This document shows positions 1 through 5,973 of a stretch of DNA of 7,206 bases, piece by piece. The notes under the pieces are model-generated. The model worked only from the letters and a program-made list of their open reading frames with translations, made no database searches and was not told the DNA's origin. Position 1 is the stretch's first letter. Every line of letters begins with the position of its first letter. Source of the stretch: CAZHWT01 sp964536215 (GTDB taxonomy: Bacteria > Patescibacteriota > CAZHWT01). The translations under genes and the position numbers were made by a program. The stretch spans positions 1-7,206 of the forward strand of contig CAZHWT010000045.1 in assembly GCA_964536215.1 (NCBI GenBank). Direction: 5' to 3'.

Positions 1-2
1 AA

Positions 3-188
3 AAACCAAAAACCACCGCCCAGATGGTTTATCCACTAATACCAGATAATCCAAATACTGTCAATATAAATTACTATAATGCTAAAACGGAACAACACAT
101 CAGTATAAAAACCACCAATCAACAATGTACCTTAAAAACAGAGTATCAAGTCTCCACTTGCCAACTTACCTACTCGTCGACCCTGTGA
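3..188 (+). CDS. 3' end of an unidentified, probably exported beta-rich protein (partial)
   Basis: Frame 3 is open from the left edge to a TGA at 186-188, giving 61 residues; the gene would begin outside the window. The peptide is rich in Thr, Asn, Gln and Tyr and alternates polar and hydrophobic residues (stretches like TVNINYY and HISIKT), as in beta strands of secreted or surface proteins. Two cysteines near the end (in QQCTL and VSTCQL) could form a disulfide. The other two + frames close within about 50 bases. No family was recognised. An internal ATG at 24-26 could start a 54-aa protein, but no Shine-Dalgarno sequence precedes it, so the tail of a longer gene is preferred. The AT-rich composition means chance openness is not excluded. 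Confidence 0.45.
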   Translation, partial: KPKTTAQMVYPLIPDNPNTVNINYYNAKTEQHISIKTTNQQCTLKTEYQVSTCQLTYSSTL

Positions 189-205
189 TTGGTTATTAGT
201 TGCTT

Positions 206-232
206 TCCGCCAGAGGCGGACAGGCTATGCCT
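206..232. repeat. Two adjacent short hairpins
   Basis: Positions 206-220 form a perfect 6-bp stem (TCCGCC/GGCGGA) with the 3-nt loop AGA. One base later, 222-232 form AGGC/GCCT around TAT. No T-tract follows, so neither looks like an intrinsic terminator. The first resembles GC-rich mini-palindromes scattered between genes in many Patescibacteria genomes (from memory, not checked). A related imperfect hairpin sits near the right edge at 7121-7140. Confidence 0.6.
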
Positions 233-244
233 CGTAATTCGAAA

Positions 245-265
245 ACGATTTACGATTTACGATTT
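245..265 (+). repeat. Tandem 7-mer ACGATTT x3
   Basis: Three perfect head-to-tail copies of ACGATTT occupy 245-251, 252-258 and 259-265. Degenerate copies follow (CGATTAACGATC at about 279-290). A similar 7-8 bp repeat built on ATTCG lies at 7053-7095; read on the minus strand its unit is ACGAATA, so the two arrays share ACGAWTW in opposite orientation. Confidence 0.75.
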
Positions 266-405
266 GCAGTGAGCGATTAACGATCAACTTGTACCTTTAC
301 TTGGCATTTGGCCTCTTATTCCTTGGCATTTACCTATTCCTTGCCTACTGACCTCACCTTCGATAAAGCCACATTTCCCGCATATTTCCCGCACAATTCC
401 CGCAA

Positions 406-437
406 AAAAGAACCCCGGAATGTCCCGGGGTTCTTTT
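406..437 (-). terminator. Strong intrinsic terminator, probably bidirectional
   Basis: A perfect 13-bp stem (core AAGAACCCCGG / CCGGGGTTCTT) encloses a 6-nt loop at 419-424. On the minus strand the stem runs directly into a T-run (complement of 404-409), which makes it the terminator of the DUF5679-type gene ending at 454 and perhaps of rplY transcripts as well. On the + strand it is followed by only a short run of T (433-437), so it may also stop transcripts entering from the left-edge gene. Confidence 0.9.
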
Positions 438-453
438 ATAAAAAAACAAAAGC

Positions 454-615
454 TTATTCTTTGACGGGTCCAAGAATACGGTTCATCTTAGTGCCGCACT
501 CTGGGCAAACCCCTTTCATCATCCGGGTTTTGCGCCCGCTCTTGCCTTCAGTTACAACTTCTTGCGCATCGTTCATTTCGCGCTTAGCTTTACACTTTAC
601 ACAATAACCTTCCAT
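454..615 (-). CDS. Small double-CxxC zinc-binding protein, DUF5679 type
   Basis: ATG at 613-615 to TAA at 454-456 encodes 53 aa beginning MEGYCVKCKAKREMNDAQEV and ending GVCPECGTKMNRILGPVKE. It has two CxxC knuckles, C5-x2-C8 and C37-x2-C40, joined by a basic stretch (KSGRKTRMMKG). The opening YCVKCKAKREM, the CPECGTKM and the length match the DUF5679 family, whose function is unknown; a structural zinc site is expected. On its strand an AAGGTGG Shine-Dalgarno-like run lies about 10 nt before the ATG, and TATAAT lies about 80 bases upstream. The 13-bp terminator follows within 20 bases of the stop. It sits 111 bases downstream of rplY and may be transcribed with it as well as from its own promoter. 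Confidence 0.9.
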   Translation of the reverse strand: MEGYCVKCKAKREMNDAQEVVTEGKSGRKTRMMKGVCPECGTKMNRILGPVKE

Positions 616-695
616 TTAACAGTCACCACCTTCCGGGTAGCTGGAGTCATAAGGCATCAGAAAACATATGTCTTCCTGTAGTCTAATCACAGCTT

Positions 696-701
696 ATTAT
701 A
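696..701 (-). promoter_or_regulatory. Candidate -10 box for the DUF5679-type gene
   Basis: The minus strand reads a perfect TATAAT here, in the gap after the rplY stop. No good -35 lies 16-18 bases upstream (the region reads GGCTTTCT), so it may be weak. Start of transcription near 689 would leave a leader of about 75 nt. Confidence 0.4.
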
Positions 702-726
702 TGCTTCCTATTGTAGCAGAAAGCCT

Positions 727-1395
727 TTACTCATTACCAGAGGTAGACTCAGAAGCCTCTTCAGAAGCAGTCTCAGCCTCAGCTTCGCCTTCTCCACCTT
801 CGGCAGCTTCTACCACCTCTTCTTCCTCAGCCATCTGGGCCGAATCAATCTTACAGACCATTTCCTCTGCTTCAGTCTGCAACTCCACACCAGCTGGCAG
901 CTTCAAGTCTCCAGCCACAATCCCCTGACCAACTTCGGTCAAAGTGGAGATATCTACCTCAATCGAGGAAGGAATATCGGTTGGCAAAGACTCAACCTCA
1001 ACTTCCTGCATCAATTCCAGCAGAATACCTTCTTTATTCTTAACCACCTCAGACTCACCCACAAACTCCAACGGAATAGAGGTAACCAGCTTCTCCTTCA
1101 GGTTTACCTGATAAAAATCAATGTGCAGCAGCGCCCCAGTTACTGGGTCCACCAACGTATCATGAACCAACACTGGTCGAGTGCTCTTTTCGCCGCCAAT
1201 CTTCAAATCAATCAAGCCAGTCTCGCCAGCCTGCTTATATACAGTCGCAAAATCAGCCGCGGTCACACTAATTGCTGTAGACTCCACTTTGTGCCCATAA
1301 ATATTACCGGGCAAAATATCCTGTCGACGTAATTGTTTAACTTGTTTGCCGATCACTGTCCTAGTTTCGGCGGAAAGGGGGTATCGGTTAGCCAT
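727..1395 (-). CDS. rplY: 50S ribosomal protein bL25 (CTC/TL5 form)
   Basis: This 222-aa protein is the long, two-domain form of bL25, which binds 5S rRNA in the large ribosomal subunit. The N-terminal 5S-binding domain covers about residues 5-92, with the family pattern GKQVKQLRRQDILPGNIYGH at 16-35 and the LVHDTLVDPVTGALLHIDFY segment near 75-95. The TL5-type C-terminal beta domain runs to about 186 (IPLEFVGESEVV, then the VEVESLPTDIPSSIEVDIS region). The last 35 residues are a low-complexity Glu/Ala/Ser tail, typical of CTC forms. Start at ATG 1393-1395, directly before the ANRYPLSAETR opening; the preceding SD is weak (GATGAG). A TTGACA/TATAGT promoter and a leader hairpin precede it. It is divergent from the zinc-ribbon gene. 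Confidence 0.95.
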   Translation of the reverse strand: MANRYPLSAETRTVIGKQVKQLRRQDILPGNIYGHKVESTAISVTAADFATVYKQAGETGLIDLKIGGEKSTRPVLVHDTLVDPVTGALLHIDFYQVNLKEKLVTSIPLEFVGESEVVKNKEGILLELMQEVEVESLPTDIPSSIEVDISTLTEVGQGIVAGDLKLPAGVELQTEAEEMVCKIDSAQMAEEEEVVEAAEGGEGEAEAETASEEASESTSGNE

Positions 1396-1412
1396 AAAAA
1401 CTCATCTATTCT

Positions 1413-1435
1413 GCCGTTTATTATCTAAAAACGGC
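1413..1435 (-). promoter_or_regulatory. Inverted repeat in the rplY leader
   Basis: The minus strand has GCCGTTT and AAACGGC arms (7 bp, perfect) around a 9-nt loop. It lies about 10-33 nt after the predicted start of transcription and ends 17 nt before the rplY ATG. No T-tract follows, so it is not a terminator. It could be an operator or an RNA element touching translation; autogenous control of rplY through its leader is known in enterobacteria, but no sequence homology is claimed. A related dyad occurs at 5974-5991. Confidence 0.5.
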
Positions 1436-1451
1436 CCTAAATACGACTCGG

Positions 1452-1481
1452 ACTATACCACAGAAGAAAGTCGTTTGTCAA
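1452..1481 (-). promoter_or_regulatory. Sigma-70-type promoter of rplY
   Basis: On the minus strand TTGACA (1476-1481) is followed after 18 bp by TATAGT (1452-1457). TGG directly before the -10 adds an extended -10 element. Transcription would start near 1445, giving a leader of about 50 nt. This is the best promoter match in the window. Confidence 0.8.
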
Positions 1482-1605
1482 AAATAAACCCGCCCGTCAG
1501 ATTACCAAATCTAAAAAATACAGGCCCAAGCACAAAAGTCGAAATAAAACCACCCAAAGTAACCCAGTTCTCATTTAAATCTTTTCTAATCCTTCCACGT
1601 ATGCC
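1453..1605 (-). other. Open frame upstream of rplY: possible small membrane protein or gene remnant
   Basis: Between an in-frame TAA (1606-1608) and a TAG (1453-1455) the minus strand is open for 50 codons. The translation is one hydrophobic segment (about residues 14-33, starting WVTLGGFISTFV) followed by GGFIFDKRLSS. The ending recalls the G-x-x-L-D-K-x-L-G-T motif after the first membrane helix of AtpZ/AtpI-type proteins, but the second helix is missing. There is no ATG, GTG or TTG before the hydrophobic part, no SD, and the rplY promoter overlaps its 3' end. The strand is T/G-rich here, which by itself yields F, V, L and G codons, so the protein-like look may be accidental. Confidence 0.2.
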
Positions 1606-1613
1606 TTAACCTT

Positions 1614-1638
1614 CCCCTCCCCCTTTCCCCTCACCCCC
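1614..1638 (-). promoter_or_regulatory. Potential G-quadruplex motif (minus strand)
   Basis: The + strand has C-runs at 1614-1617 (4), 1619-1623 (5), 1627-1630 (4) and 1634-1638 (5). The minus strand therefore has four G-runs of at least four, with loops of 3, 3 and 1 nt, a canonical parallel G4 pattern. It lies between the divergent rplY and zinc-ribbon promoters and covers the place where the -35 box of the zinc-ribbon gene should be. The G-rich strand is the template strand for that gene. Whether it folds in the cell is unknown. Confidence 0.65.
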
Positions 1639-1653
1639 TCTTGCCGAACAAGG

Positions 1654-1659
1654 TATAAT
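1654..1659 (+). promoter_or_regulatory. -10 box placing the transcript start on the zinc-ribbon ATG
   Basis: A perfect TATAAT ends 7 nt before the ATG at 1667, so transcription should begin at or within a base or two of the start codon. No -35 consensus is present; the expected site at about 1631-1636 is TCACCC inside the C-rich tract. Confidence 0.65.
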
Positions 1660-1666
1660 AGGATGT

Positions 1667-2029
1667 ATGGATAAATCCTTTATGCACCAATCTTTACAAA
1701 TGCTCCATTGTCCGCAATGCGGCAGTCTATACACCAACAGCGAAGTGGGCGTTCTACAGGAATCAGATATGGCTATCTTAGCCACCATTACCTGCGCCAA
1801 GTGCCATTATCAGAGCGTTGTAACCTTATCTCTCGGCTCTCCACAATCTTCCACTAATCTGGCTTCCGACCTAAAGCCAGCTGAAGTTGGTCGATTCCTC
1901 GATCTGGAACCAATCAGCTCAGATGATTTGCTAGACGTTCATCAGTATCTCAAAAAAGCCAAAGGCAACTTTCATGACGACTTTAAAGTCTTGACCGCCA
2001 AAACTAAGACCAAAAAGTCCAATCAGTGA
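1667..2029 (+). CDS. Small zinc-ribbon protein, function unknown
   Basis: A 120-aa protein with an N-terminal zinc ribbon: C15-PQ-C18 and C43-AK-C46, separated by 24 residues of predicted beta hairpin (QESDMAILATITC). A Ser/Thr/Pro linker follows, then an acidic amphipathic helical part (ISSDDLLDVHQYLKKAKGN, about 84-102) and a Lys/Thr-rich tail. Such ribbon-plus-helix proteins recur as hypothetical proteins in Patescibacteria (recalled, not searched); nucleic-acid or ribosome contact would be a guess. ATG 1667 is chosen because TATAAT ends 7 nt before it, implying a leaderless mRNA. Later in-frame ATGs at 1682 and 1700 also lack an SD and would still keep both CxxC pairs. It is divergent from rplY and convergent with the SDR-DUF4012 gene. 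Confidence 0.8.
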   Translation: MDKSFMHQSLQMLHCPQCGSLYTNSEVGVLQESDMAILATITCAKCHYQSVVTLSLGSPQSSTNLASDLKPAEVGRFLDLEPISSDDLLDVHQYLKKAKGNFHDDFKVLTAKTKTKKSNQ

Positions 2030-2108
2030 CGCTTGGACCAATAATCACCCCACTCGTTAACCACTAGCTACGCCTCACTGTTAAAAATCTCACTAACAAC
2101 GCATATAC
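2030..2108. other. Convergent intergenic gap without a recognisable terminator
   Basis: These 79 bases separate the TGA of the zinc-ribbon gene from the TAG of the SDR-DUF4012 gene. No stem with a T-run was found on either strand. Termination here is either Rho-dependent or uses a signal I cannot see. The sequence has the same CACTAACCACT-like wording as the right-hand spacer. Confidence 0.5.
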
Positions 2109-5100
2109 CTAAGGCGAAGCTGTATCCCATTGGCCATTTTTCCTATCCAGGCGAGTCTTTAGCGTCATATCATTGCGACCACTAACTCCCCACACTACTC
2201 GGCCGTCATTCCAGATTTGTCCACCGCTCGACACCTCCGCTGCTTGCAAGAAAATAGGCGCATTAAACCGTACCGTCACGGGCTCGTCTATAATACCGGC
2301 CTGCTTCTGCCAAACTAACGTATATGCCCCATCATTCTTGGGCAAACTAATCGACGTAGGCAAGTCATAACGAACCTCCACCGATCGAGTGGTGTTATAC
2401 GGCACCACCACAAACCCACCAAACACCACCTTACCGCCCTCCTCACTCTGGGTCACACCATCCTCATCAAACCCATTCCATCCAGTCAACGTTGAGCCTT
2501 GCGGAGCATAAATCCGCACATAGTTCCTATAATCACCTCCCGGCCAAGTCGCGCTGGTCCCAGAATGCTCCCACTGCACAGTCACAACGCTATGCAAATT
2601 ACTATCCCTATCAACATTAATATCGTACTCGGTACTACGTCGGACATAATAATTTGCCTTGTTAGCCGACATATTAGCGTCTACTACCCGCAAATAATCA
2701 TCCTGCGTTTTAGTCATCTCCCCAGTCCAGTTCTGCGTACCCAACACCGCTTGAACAGGTGCGTCGGCCGCCCACAGCTGAATCTCCTTCGTTTGCAAGC
2801 CCAACCCAACCGCCTTAGCTACTGACACTAATCCATCAGACTTTTGCTGCTTAAACTTGGTCAGCAGCGTATCGGCCATTTCCCCTAAAAAGTCTTTTTT
2901 TCCGGTTGAGCCAGGCGTAAAACCTACATCGCTATGCACCTGAGCCAGCTGATCAAAATTATCCGCCGTTACCGTCTCCTCATATCCCTTCATTTTCATC
3001 GGCCCCACTGCCTCCAACACCAATTTAACCGCTCCAGTAGTCATAAACACCACACCATCGACCTCATGACCCGTTGCCTGTGAATACAAATCTGCCACCT
3101 GCGCCCCCGAAACTGCCGCATCCGGTGACCAGTTGGCATCAATTAGTTGTAGCGTCCGAATGGTAAATGCCTTATTAAAAGCCGCTGGCGCCGCTACCGT
3201 GCTCTGCAGTTTATTACTTGGGTTATAAATATCATCAATAGCAAAATCTACAATCCGACCATGTTCCAACTTAACATAGGCATAACTCCCCAAAAATCCT
3301 CCGGTGGGCCGAAGCTCATTACTATTCTCCAACATAACCAGATATGTTTTAGCCGAATCAGCCCCCAAAGCTTTCGGTGCCACAGTCAACATCTCTTCCG
3401 CCACATCCAAACCCGATTGCGCCTGAGACACCATCAGCCTAGCCTGACCCAGCAAACCATCAAGCCAACTACTGCTCGCGTCACGCTCATCCTTAAAACT
3501 GGCTCCAGCCACCTTGGCCGACGTAGGCTGTCCTAACAATACTTGAGCTCTAGATAATTGAGCCTTAGCTTGCCCCACCTGATCCTGCGCTCGAGACATC
3601 ACCATACTAAAATGACCATCCGAAGATGGCCGGTCAAAGTGAGCCAACTGCTGTATCTCAGTCATAACCGGATCTGCTACACGGCACAACGCCGCAACCG
3701 CTTCCAACGATTGCCCCAAGCCTAACAGTCCTCGCTGAAGCTGCTGCAACTCACCTTTCTGCCCCACCATGCCAGCAAACCAGCTCACCCCTCCTACCGA
3801 CTGCTCTGCTGACTGCAACCACGCTCCAGACTGAGTAAAGGTTGACCCTGCTTTAGCAAAATGCAACGAAGTGGCCTGATCCATACCAGACCTAGCCCCC
3901 ATAACCCCTGCTGTCGCATACGCCACCGTATGTGATACTGGTCGACCAAGCGCCAAATACAGCAAAATAGCTAAAGAGCCAAACAACAATCGCCTCCACC
4001 AGCCTTTTCGCTTAAGATCACCCTTTTTGCTCGCCACAACAGCTTTAGCCTTCCGAGCAGTTGTCTTGGCCTTAGCCGCCGAAGATTGTATCGCCGTCGC
4101 CGTCGCAGAAGTCGGAGTTGGTTCGAGTCGTTCGGTGGCCGCTCCCATCCCGCCTCTAAATCGCAACCCACCCGATTGATCATCTACCGTTTTGCTCTTC
4201 TTCGGCAAAAGTACCTCAGCTGAAGAGTCAGCCACATCTCCACCAGCTTTATTCGCCTCCACTGGCAATGTCTGTAAGTGCTGTAGGGTAACAACATGAT
4301 CATCCACAGGGGGAGCCTGTTCTTTAAAGGCAGCAATCGTCTGGCGCAAACCATCAGTAACGCTCACCGTCGGCTCCCAGTCCAAGTCTTTCTTCACCCG
4401 CTCCACCGATATCTTGGGTAAAGCAAACTCCGGCTGACGCTCTGTCGGCAAAAACGTTACTTCCCGCCCAACTCCCGCTAGATCGCGTAAAGTATAAGCC
4501 ACGCTCAACACCGAGACCTTTTCGGGGTTAGCAAAAGCGTAGATTGAACCTTTAAACAATTGATCTTCGGCGAACAACAATCGACTAATACCATATACCG
4601 CATCAGTCACATAGGTCAAAAGCAGCGTCGCATTCCCATCAGCGGCTACTTCCAAGTTTTTCCCGTCAACAGTAGCTCTAATCAACCGAGATATCAGTTC
4701 TGGCGTCCGCACGTCCATTCTCGGCCCATACAACTGCGACAGACGAGCTATGCGCGCATCCAGGTTGTATTCCTTAGCATAGAGCTGGCACAAACCTTCC
4801 GCATAGCGTTTCGCTTCTTGTTGAGAGAATCGTGCCTCCTGAGCACTATTCGAGCCAAAATAATTTTCTAACTGAGTTGCCGAAGCTAGCCCCTCATACA
4901 CATTTATTGATGAGACCAACAAAAACCTGGCCCCCGAGGCTACCGCCAAATCCAGCATATTTTTGGTACCAAAGGCTCCGGTCAAGGTCATCGCCAAAGT
5001 TGCCTCTTTACTCTCACCATGTGTCTCTACTCCAGCCGCCTGAATAACATGCGTAATCCGTCGGTCGTGTAACGACTCCGGCACTCCTTGGTTAATATTA

Positions 5101-5309
5101 CATTCTATAAATTCAAAATGAGGGTGATGCTTAATACCAGCCAAGTTGCGCATTGATCCGGTTACTAAATTATCCAATGCCAAAACTTGGACCCCTGACT
5201 GCAGCAATGATTCGCAAATATGGGAACCCAAAAAGCCTGCTCCACCTGCTACGGCAATAACTGGAATATGCGATTGTTGGGCAGATAATCGACGAGGCAT
5301 GGGCAGCAC
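2109..5309 (-). CDS. Membrane protein fusing a UDP-sugar SDR-like domain to DUF4012
   Basis: 1066 aa in four parts. (1) Residues 15-330: extended SDR, closest in wording to UDP-glucuronate decarboxylase: GGAGFLG (22-28), LDNLVTG (45-51), VYE (137-139), LYGPRM (193-198), DLDWEPTVSVTDGL (308-321). Catalytic Lys167 is present, but the Tyr of YxxxK is Gln163, and the usual TR of the QTRxF loop reads TL (228-229). Ser134 is kept. (2) 331-436: disordered linker ending in a basic Lys/Ala/Arg run. (3) 440-456: one membrane helix after RKGWWRR, so the SDR is cytosolic and the rest outside (positive-inside rule). (4) About 470-1066: DUF4012, with helical repeats and the hallmark NSNELRPTGGFLGSY (662-676). 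DUF4012 has no established function; homologues often lie in surface polysaccharide loci. Start is GTG 5309 or ATG 5300, neither with an SD. It follows the Wzz-like gene by about 35 bases and is probably co-transcribed. Confidence 0.88.
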   Translation of the reverse strand: MLPMPRRLSAQQSHIPVIAVAGGAGFLGSHICESLLQSGVQVLALDNLVTGSMRNLAGIKHHPHFEFIECNINQGVPESLHDRRITHVIQAAGVETHGESKEATLAMTLTGAFGTKNMLDLAVASGARFLLVSSINVYEGLASATQLENYFGSNSAQEARFSQQEAKRYAEGLCQLYAKEYNLDARIARLSQLYGPRMDVRTPELISRLIRATVDGKNLEVAADGNATLLLTYVTDAVYGISRLLFAEDQLFKGSIYAFANPEKVSVLSVAYTLRDLAGVGREVTFLPTERQPEFALPKISVERVKKDLDWEPTVSVTDGLRQTIAAFKEQAPPVDDHVVTLQHLQTLPVEANKAGGDVADSSAEVLLPKKSKTVDDQSGGLRFRGGMGAATERLEPTPTSATATAIQSSAAKAKTTARKAKAVVASKKGDLKRKGWWRRLLFGSLAILLYLALGRPVSHTVAYATAGVMGARSGMDQATSLHFAKAGSTFTQSGAWLQSAEQSVGGVSWFAGMVGQKGELQQLQRGLLGLGQSLEAVAALCRVADPVMTEIQQLAHFDRPSSDGHFSMVMSRAQDQVGQAKAQLSRAQVLLGQPTSAKVAGASFKDERDASSSWLDGLLGQARLMVSQAQSGLDVAEEMLTVAPKALGADSAKTYLVMLENSNELRPTGGFLGSYAYVKLEHGRIVDFAIDDIYNPSNKLQSTVAAPAAFNKAFTIRTLQLIDANWSPDAAVSGAQVADLYSQATGHEVDGVVFMTTGAVKLVLEAVGPMKMKGYEETVTADNFDQLAQVHSDVGFTPGSTGKKDFLGEMADTLLTKFKQQKSDGLVSVAKAVGLGLQTKEIQLWAADAPVQAVLGTQNWTGEMTKTQDDYLRVVDANMSANKANYYVRRSTEYDINVDRDSNLHSVVTVQWEHSGTSATWPGGDYRNYVRIYAPQGSTLTGWNGFDEDGVTQSEEGGKVVFGGFVVVPYNTTRSVEVRYDLPTSISLPKNDGAYTLVWQKQAGIIDEPVTVRFNAPIFLQAAEVSSGGQIWNDGRVVWGVSGRNDMTLKTRLDRKNGQWDTASP

Positions 5310-5316
5310 ACAGGAG

Positions 5317-5330
5317 GCGGATAAGTCCGC
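5317..5330 (-). other. Small hairpin between the Wzz-like and SDR-DUF4012 genes
   Basis: GCGGA and TCCGC arms (5 bp) close a 4-nt loop, 8 bases before the GTG start on the minus strand. The bases after it read CTCC, resembling anti-SD rather than SD, so initiation here has no ordinary ribosome site and may depend on coupling to the upstream gene. It lacks a T-run and is not a terminator. Confidence 0.4.
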
Positions 5331-5342
5331 TAACTTTCTCTA

Positions 5343-5966
5343 CTAGGATCGACGGTGATGGCGGGCATAGTCCCACCCACTCAACACAATCACCGATAAC
5401 AATAGTCCACTCACCGCTCCAACCAATCCATACAACAGCAACCAGGGTCTCACCAGCACTACATATGGCTCAACATTAACGGGATCAACTGCCAACTTTC
5501 TATCACCTTCAGCATTCAATTCTGTAGTCCTAGCCCGTAACGCGTTAGCTAAACCATTAGTAAAAGCCGCTGCTTCTTTTTTATTTGGCAACGTTACCGA
5601 TAACTGAATCAACTGGGAAGCGTCTTTCTTAGCCGCAATCTTTGACTTTAGCCGAGACAATGTCCCATCATCAGTCGGCAGCTCTGCATTCCGAGCGGCC
5701 CGAGTGATAATCTCATCATTTGTCAGCAGCTTTATAGCGTTATCTGTATAAGCTGCGGCAGTCTGTTGAGCATAAAACCCCTCGTAGGTAAAATACTGCG
5801 ACGTCGCTTCTTCGGGTTGACGCTGAACGAATAACGACATTGAGGCTCGATAAAGGTCTTTTTGTACCATTGCATATCCCACCCCCACGCCCACTCCAAT
5901 CAGCAAACTAGCCAAAAAAAGATACTTATATTTCAGTAAAAAACGCAAATACTCAATCAATTCCAT
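5343..5966 (-). CDS. Wzz/YveK-like polysaccharide co-polymerase (chain-length determinant)
   Basis: A 207-aa membrane protein with the Wzz layout. A short cytosolic N-terminus (MELIEYLRFLLKYKY) is followed by TM1 at about 15-34 (Gly/Val repeats GVGVGVGY), the typical post-TM1 segment with Y-R-A-S-M-S-L-F-V (39-47), an extracytoplasmic mostly helical region, and TM2 at about 174-196 after a proline-containing approach (VEPYVVLVRPW). It ends soon after in a basic tail (ARHHRRS). No Walker-type tyrosine kinase is fused, as in YveK/CapA-type proteins. Such proteins set polymer length or bridge to the export machinery in Wzx/Wzy-type pathways. ATG 5966 is the first codon before a good N-terminus; the SD is poor. 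A TGTTACAAT extended -10 box and a leader dyad precede it. The SDR-DUF4012 gene follows immediately. Confidence 0.8.
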   Translation of the reverse strand: MELIEYLRFLLKYKYLFLASLLIGVGVGVGYAMVQKDLYRASMSLFVQRQPEEATSQYFTYEGFYAQQTAAAYTDNAIKLLTNDEIITRAARNAELPTDDGTLSRLKSKIAAKKDASQLIQLSVTLPNKKEAAAFTNGLANALRARTTELNAEGDRKLAVDPVNVEPYVVLVRPWLLLYGLVGAVSGLLLSVIVLSGWDYARHHRRS

Positions 5967-5973
5967 AAAATTA

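Larger units (their letters stand above)
189..405. other. Intergenic spacer with small hairpins and 7-mer repeats
   Basis: I see no credible gene in this stretch. Its left half holds two adjacent short hairpins and a tandem 7-mer, listed separately. The right half (about 290-405) is pyrimidine-rich, with loosely repeated words such as TTGGCATTT, TTCCTTG and TTCCCGCA. It lies between the end of the left-edge + frame and the terminator shared with the minus-strand genes, so it is a convergent intergenic region. Confidence 0.6.

Noticed and set aside
36..64. Minus-strand TTGACA with TATTAG at 17 bp spacing
   Set aside because: It matches a promoter fairly well but lies inside the likely + strand partial gene, and no minus-strand start codon follows before the edge. 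Probably AT-rich coincidence.
75..80. TATAAT on the + strand
   Set aside because: It falls within the open left-edge frame, has no -35, and no + strand gene follows for over 1.5 kb.
308..607. 99-codon + strand open frame
   Set aside because: It runs through the perfect terminator hairpin and antisense across the DUF5679-type gene, and its peptide has no recognisable pattern.
668..928. 86-codon + strand open frame rich in Ser, Ala and Pro
   Set aside because: It is antisense to the Glu/Ala/Ser-rich tail of bL25; the composition is the mirror of those repetitive codons.
1606..1800. 64-codon minus-strand frame ending in a Gly/Glu-rich tail
   Set aside because: It is antisense to the zinc-ribbon gene, and the Gly-rich end is only the translated G-quadruplex tract.
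3971..4183. 70-codon minus-strand frame with an Arg-rich run
   Set aside because: It is an alternative frame within the basic linker of the SDR-DUF4012 gene; the Arg run comes from shifted Ala/Lys/Thr codons.
5317..5330. Hairpin considered as a terminator separating the Wzz-like and SDR-DUF4012 genes
   Set aside because: Stem of only 5 bp with no T-run after it; the two genes are more likely co-transcribed.
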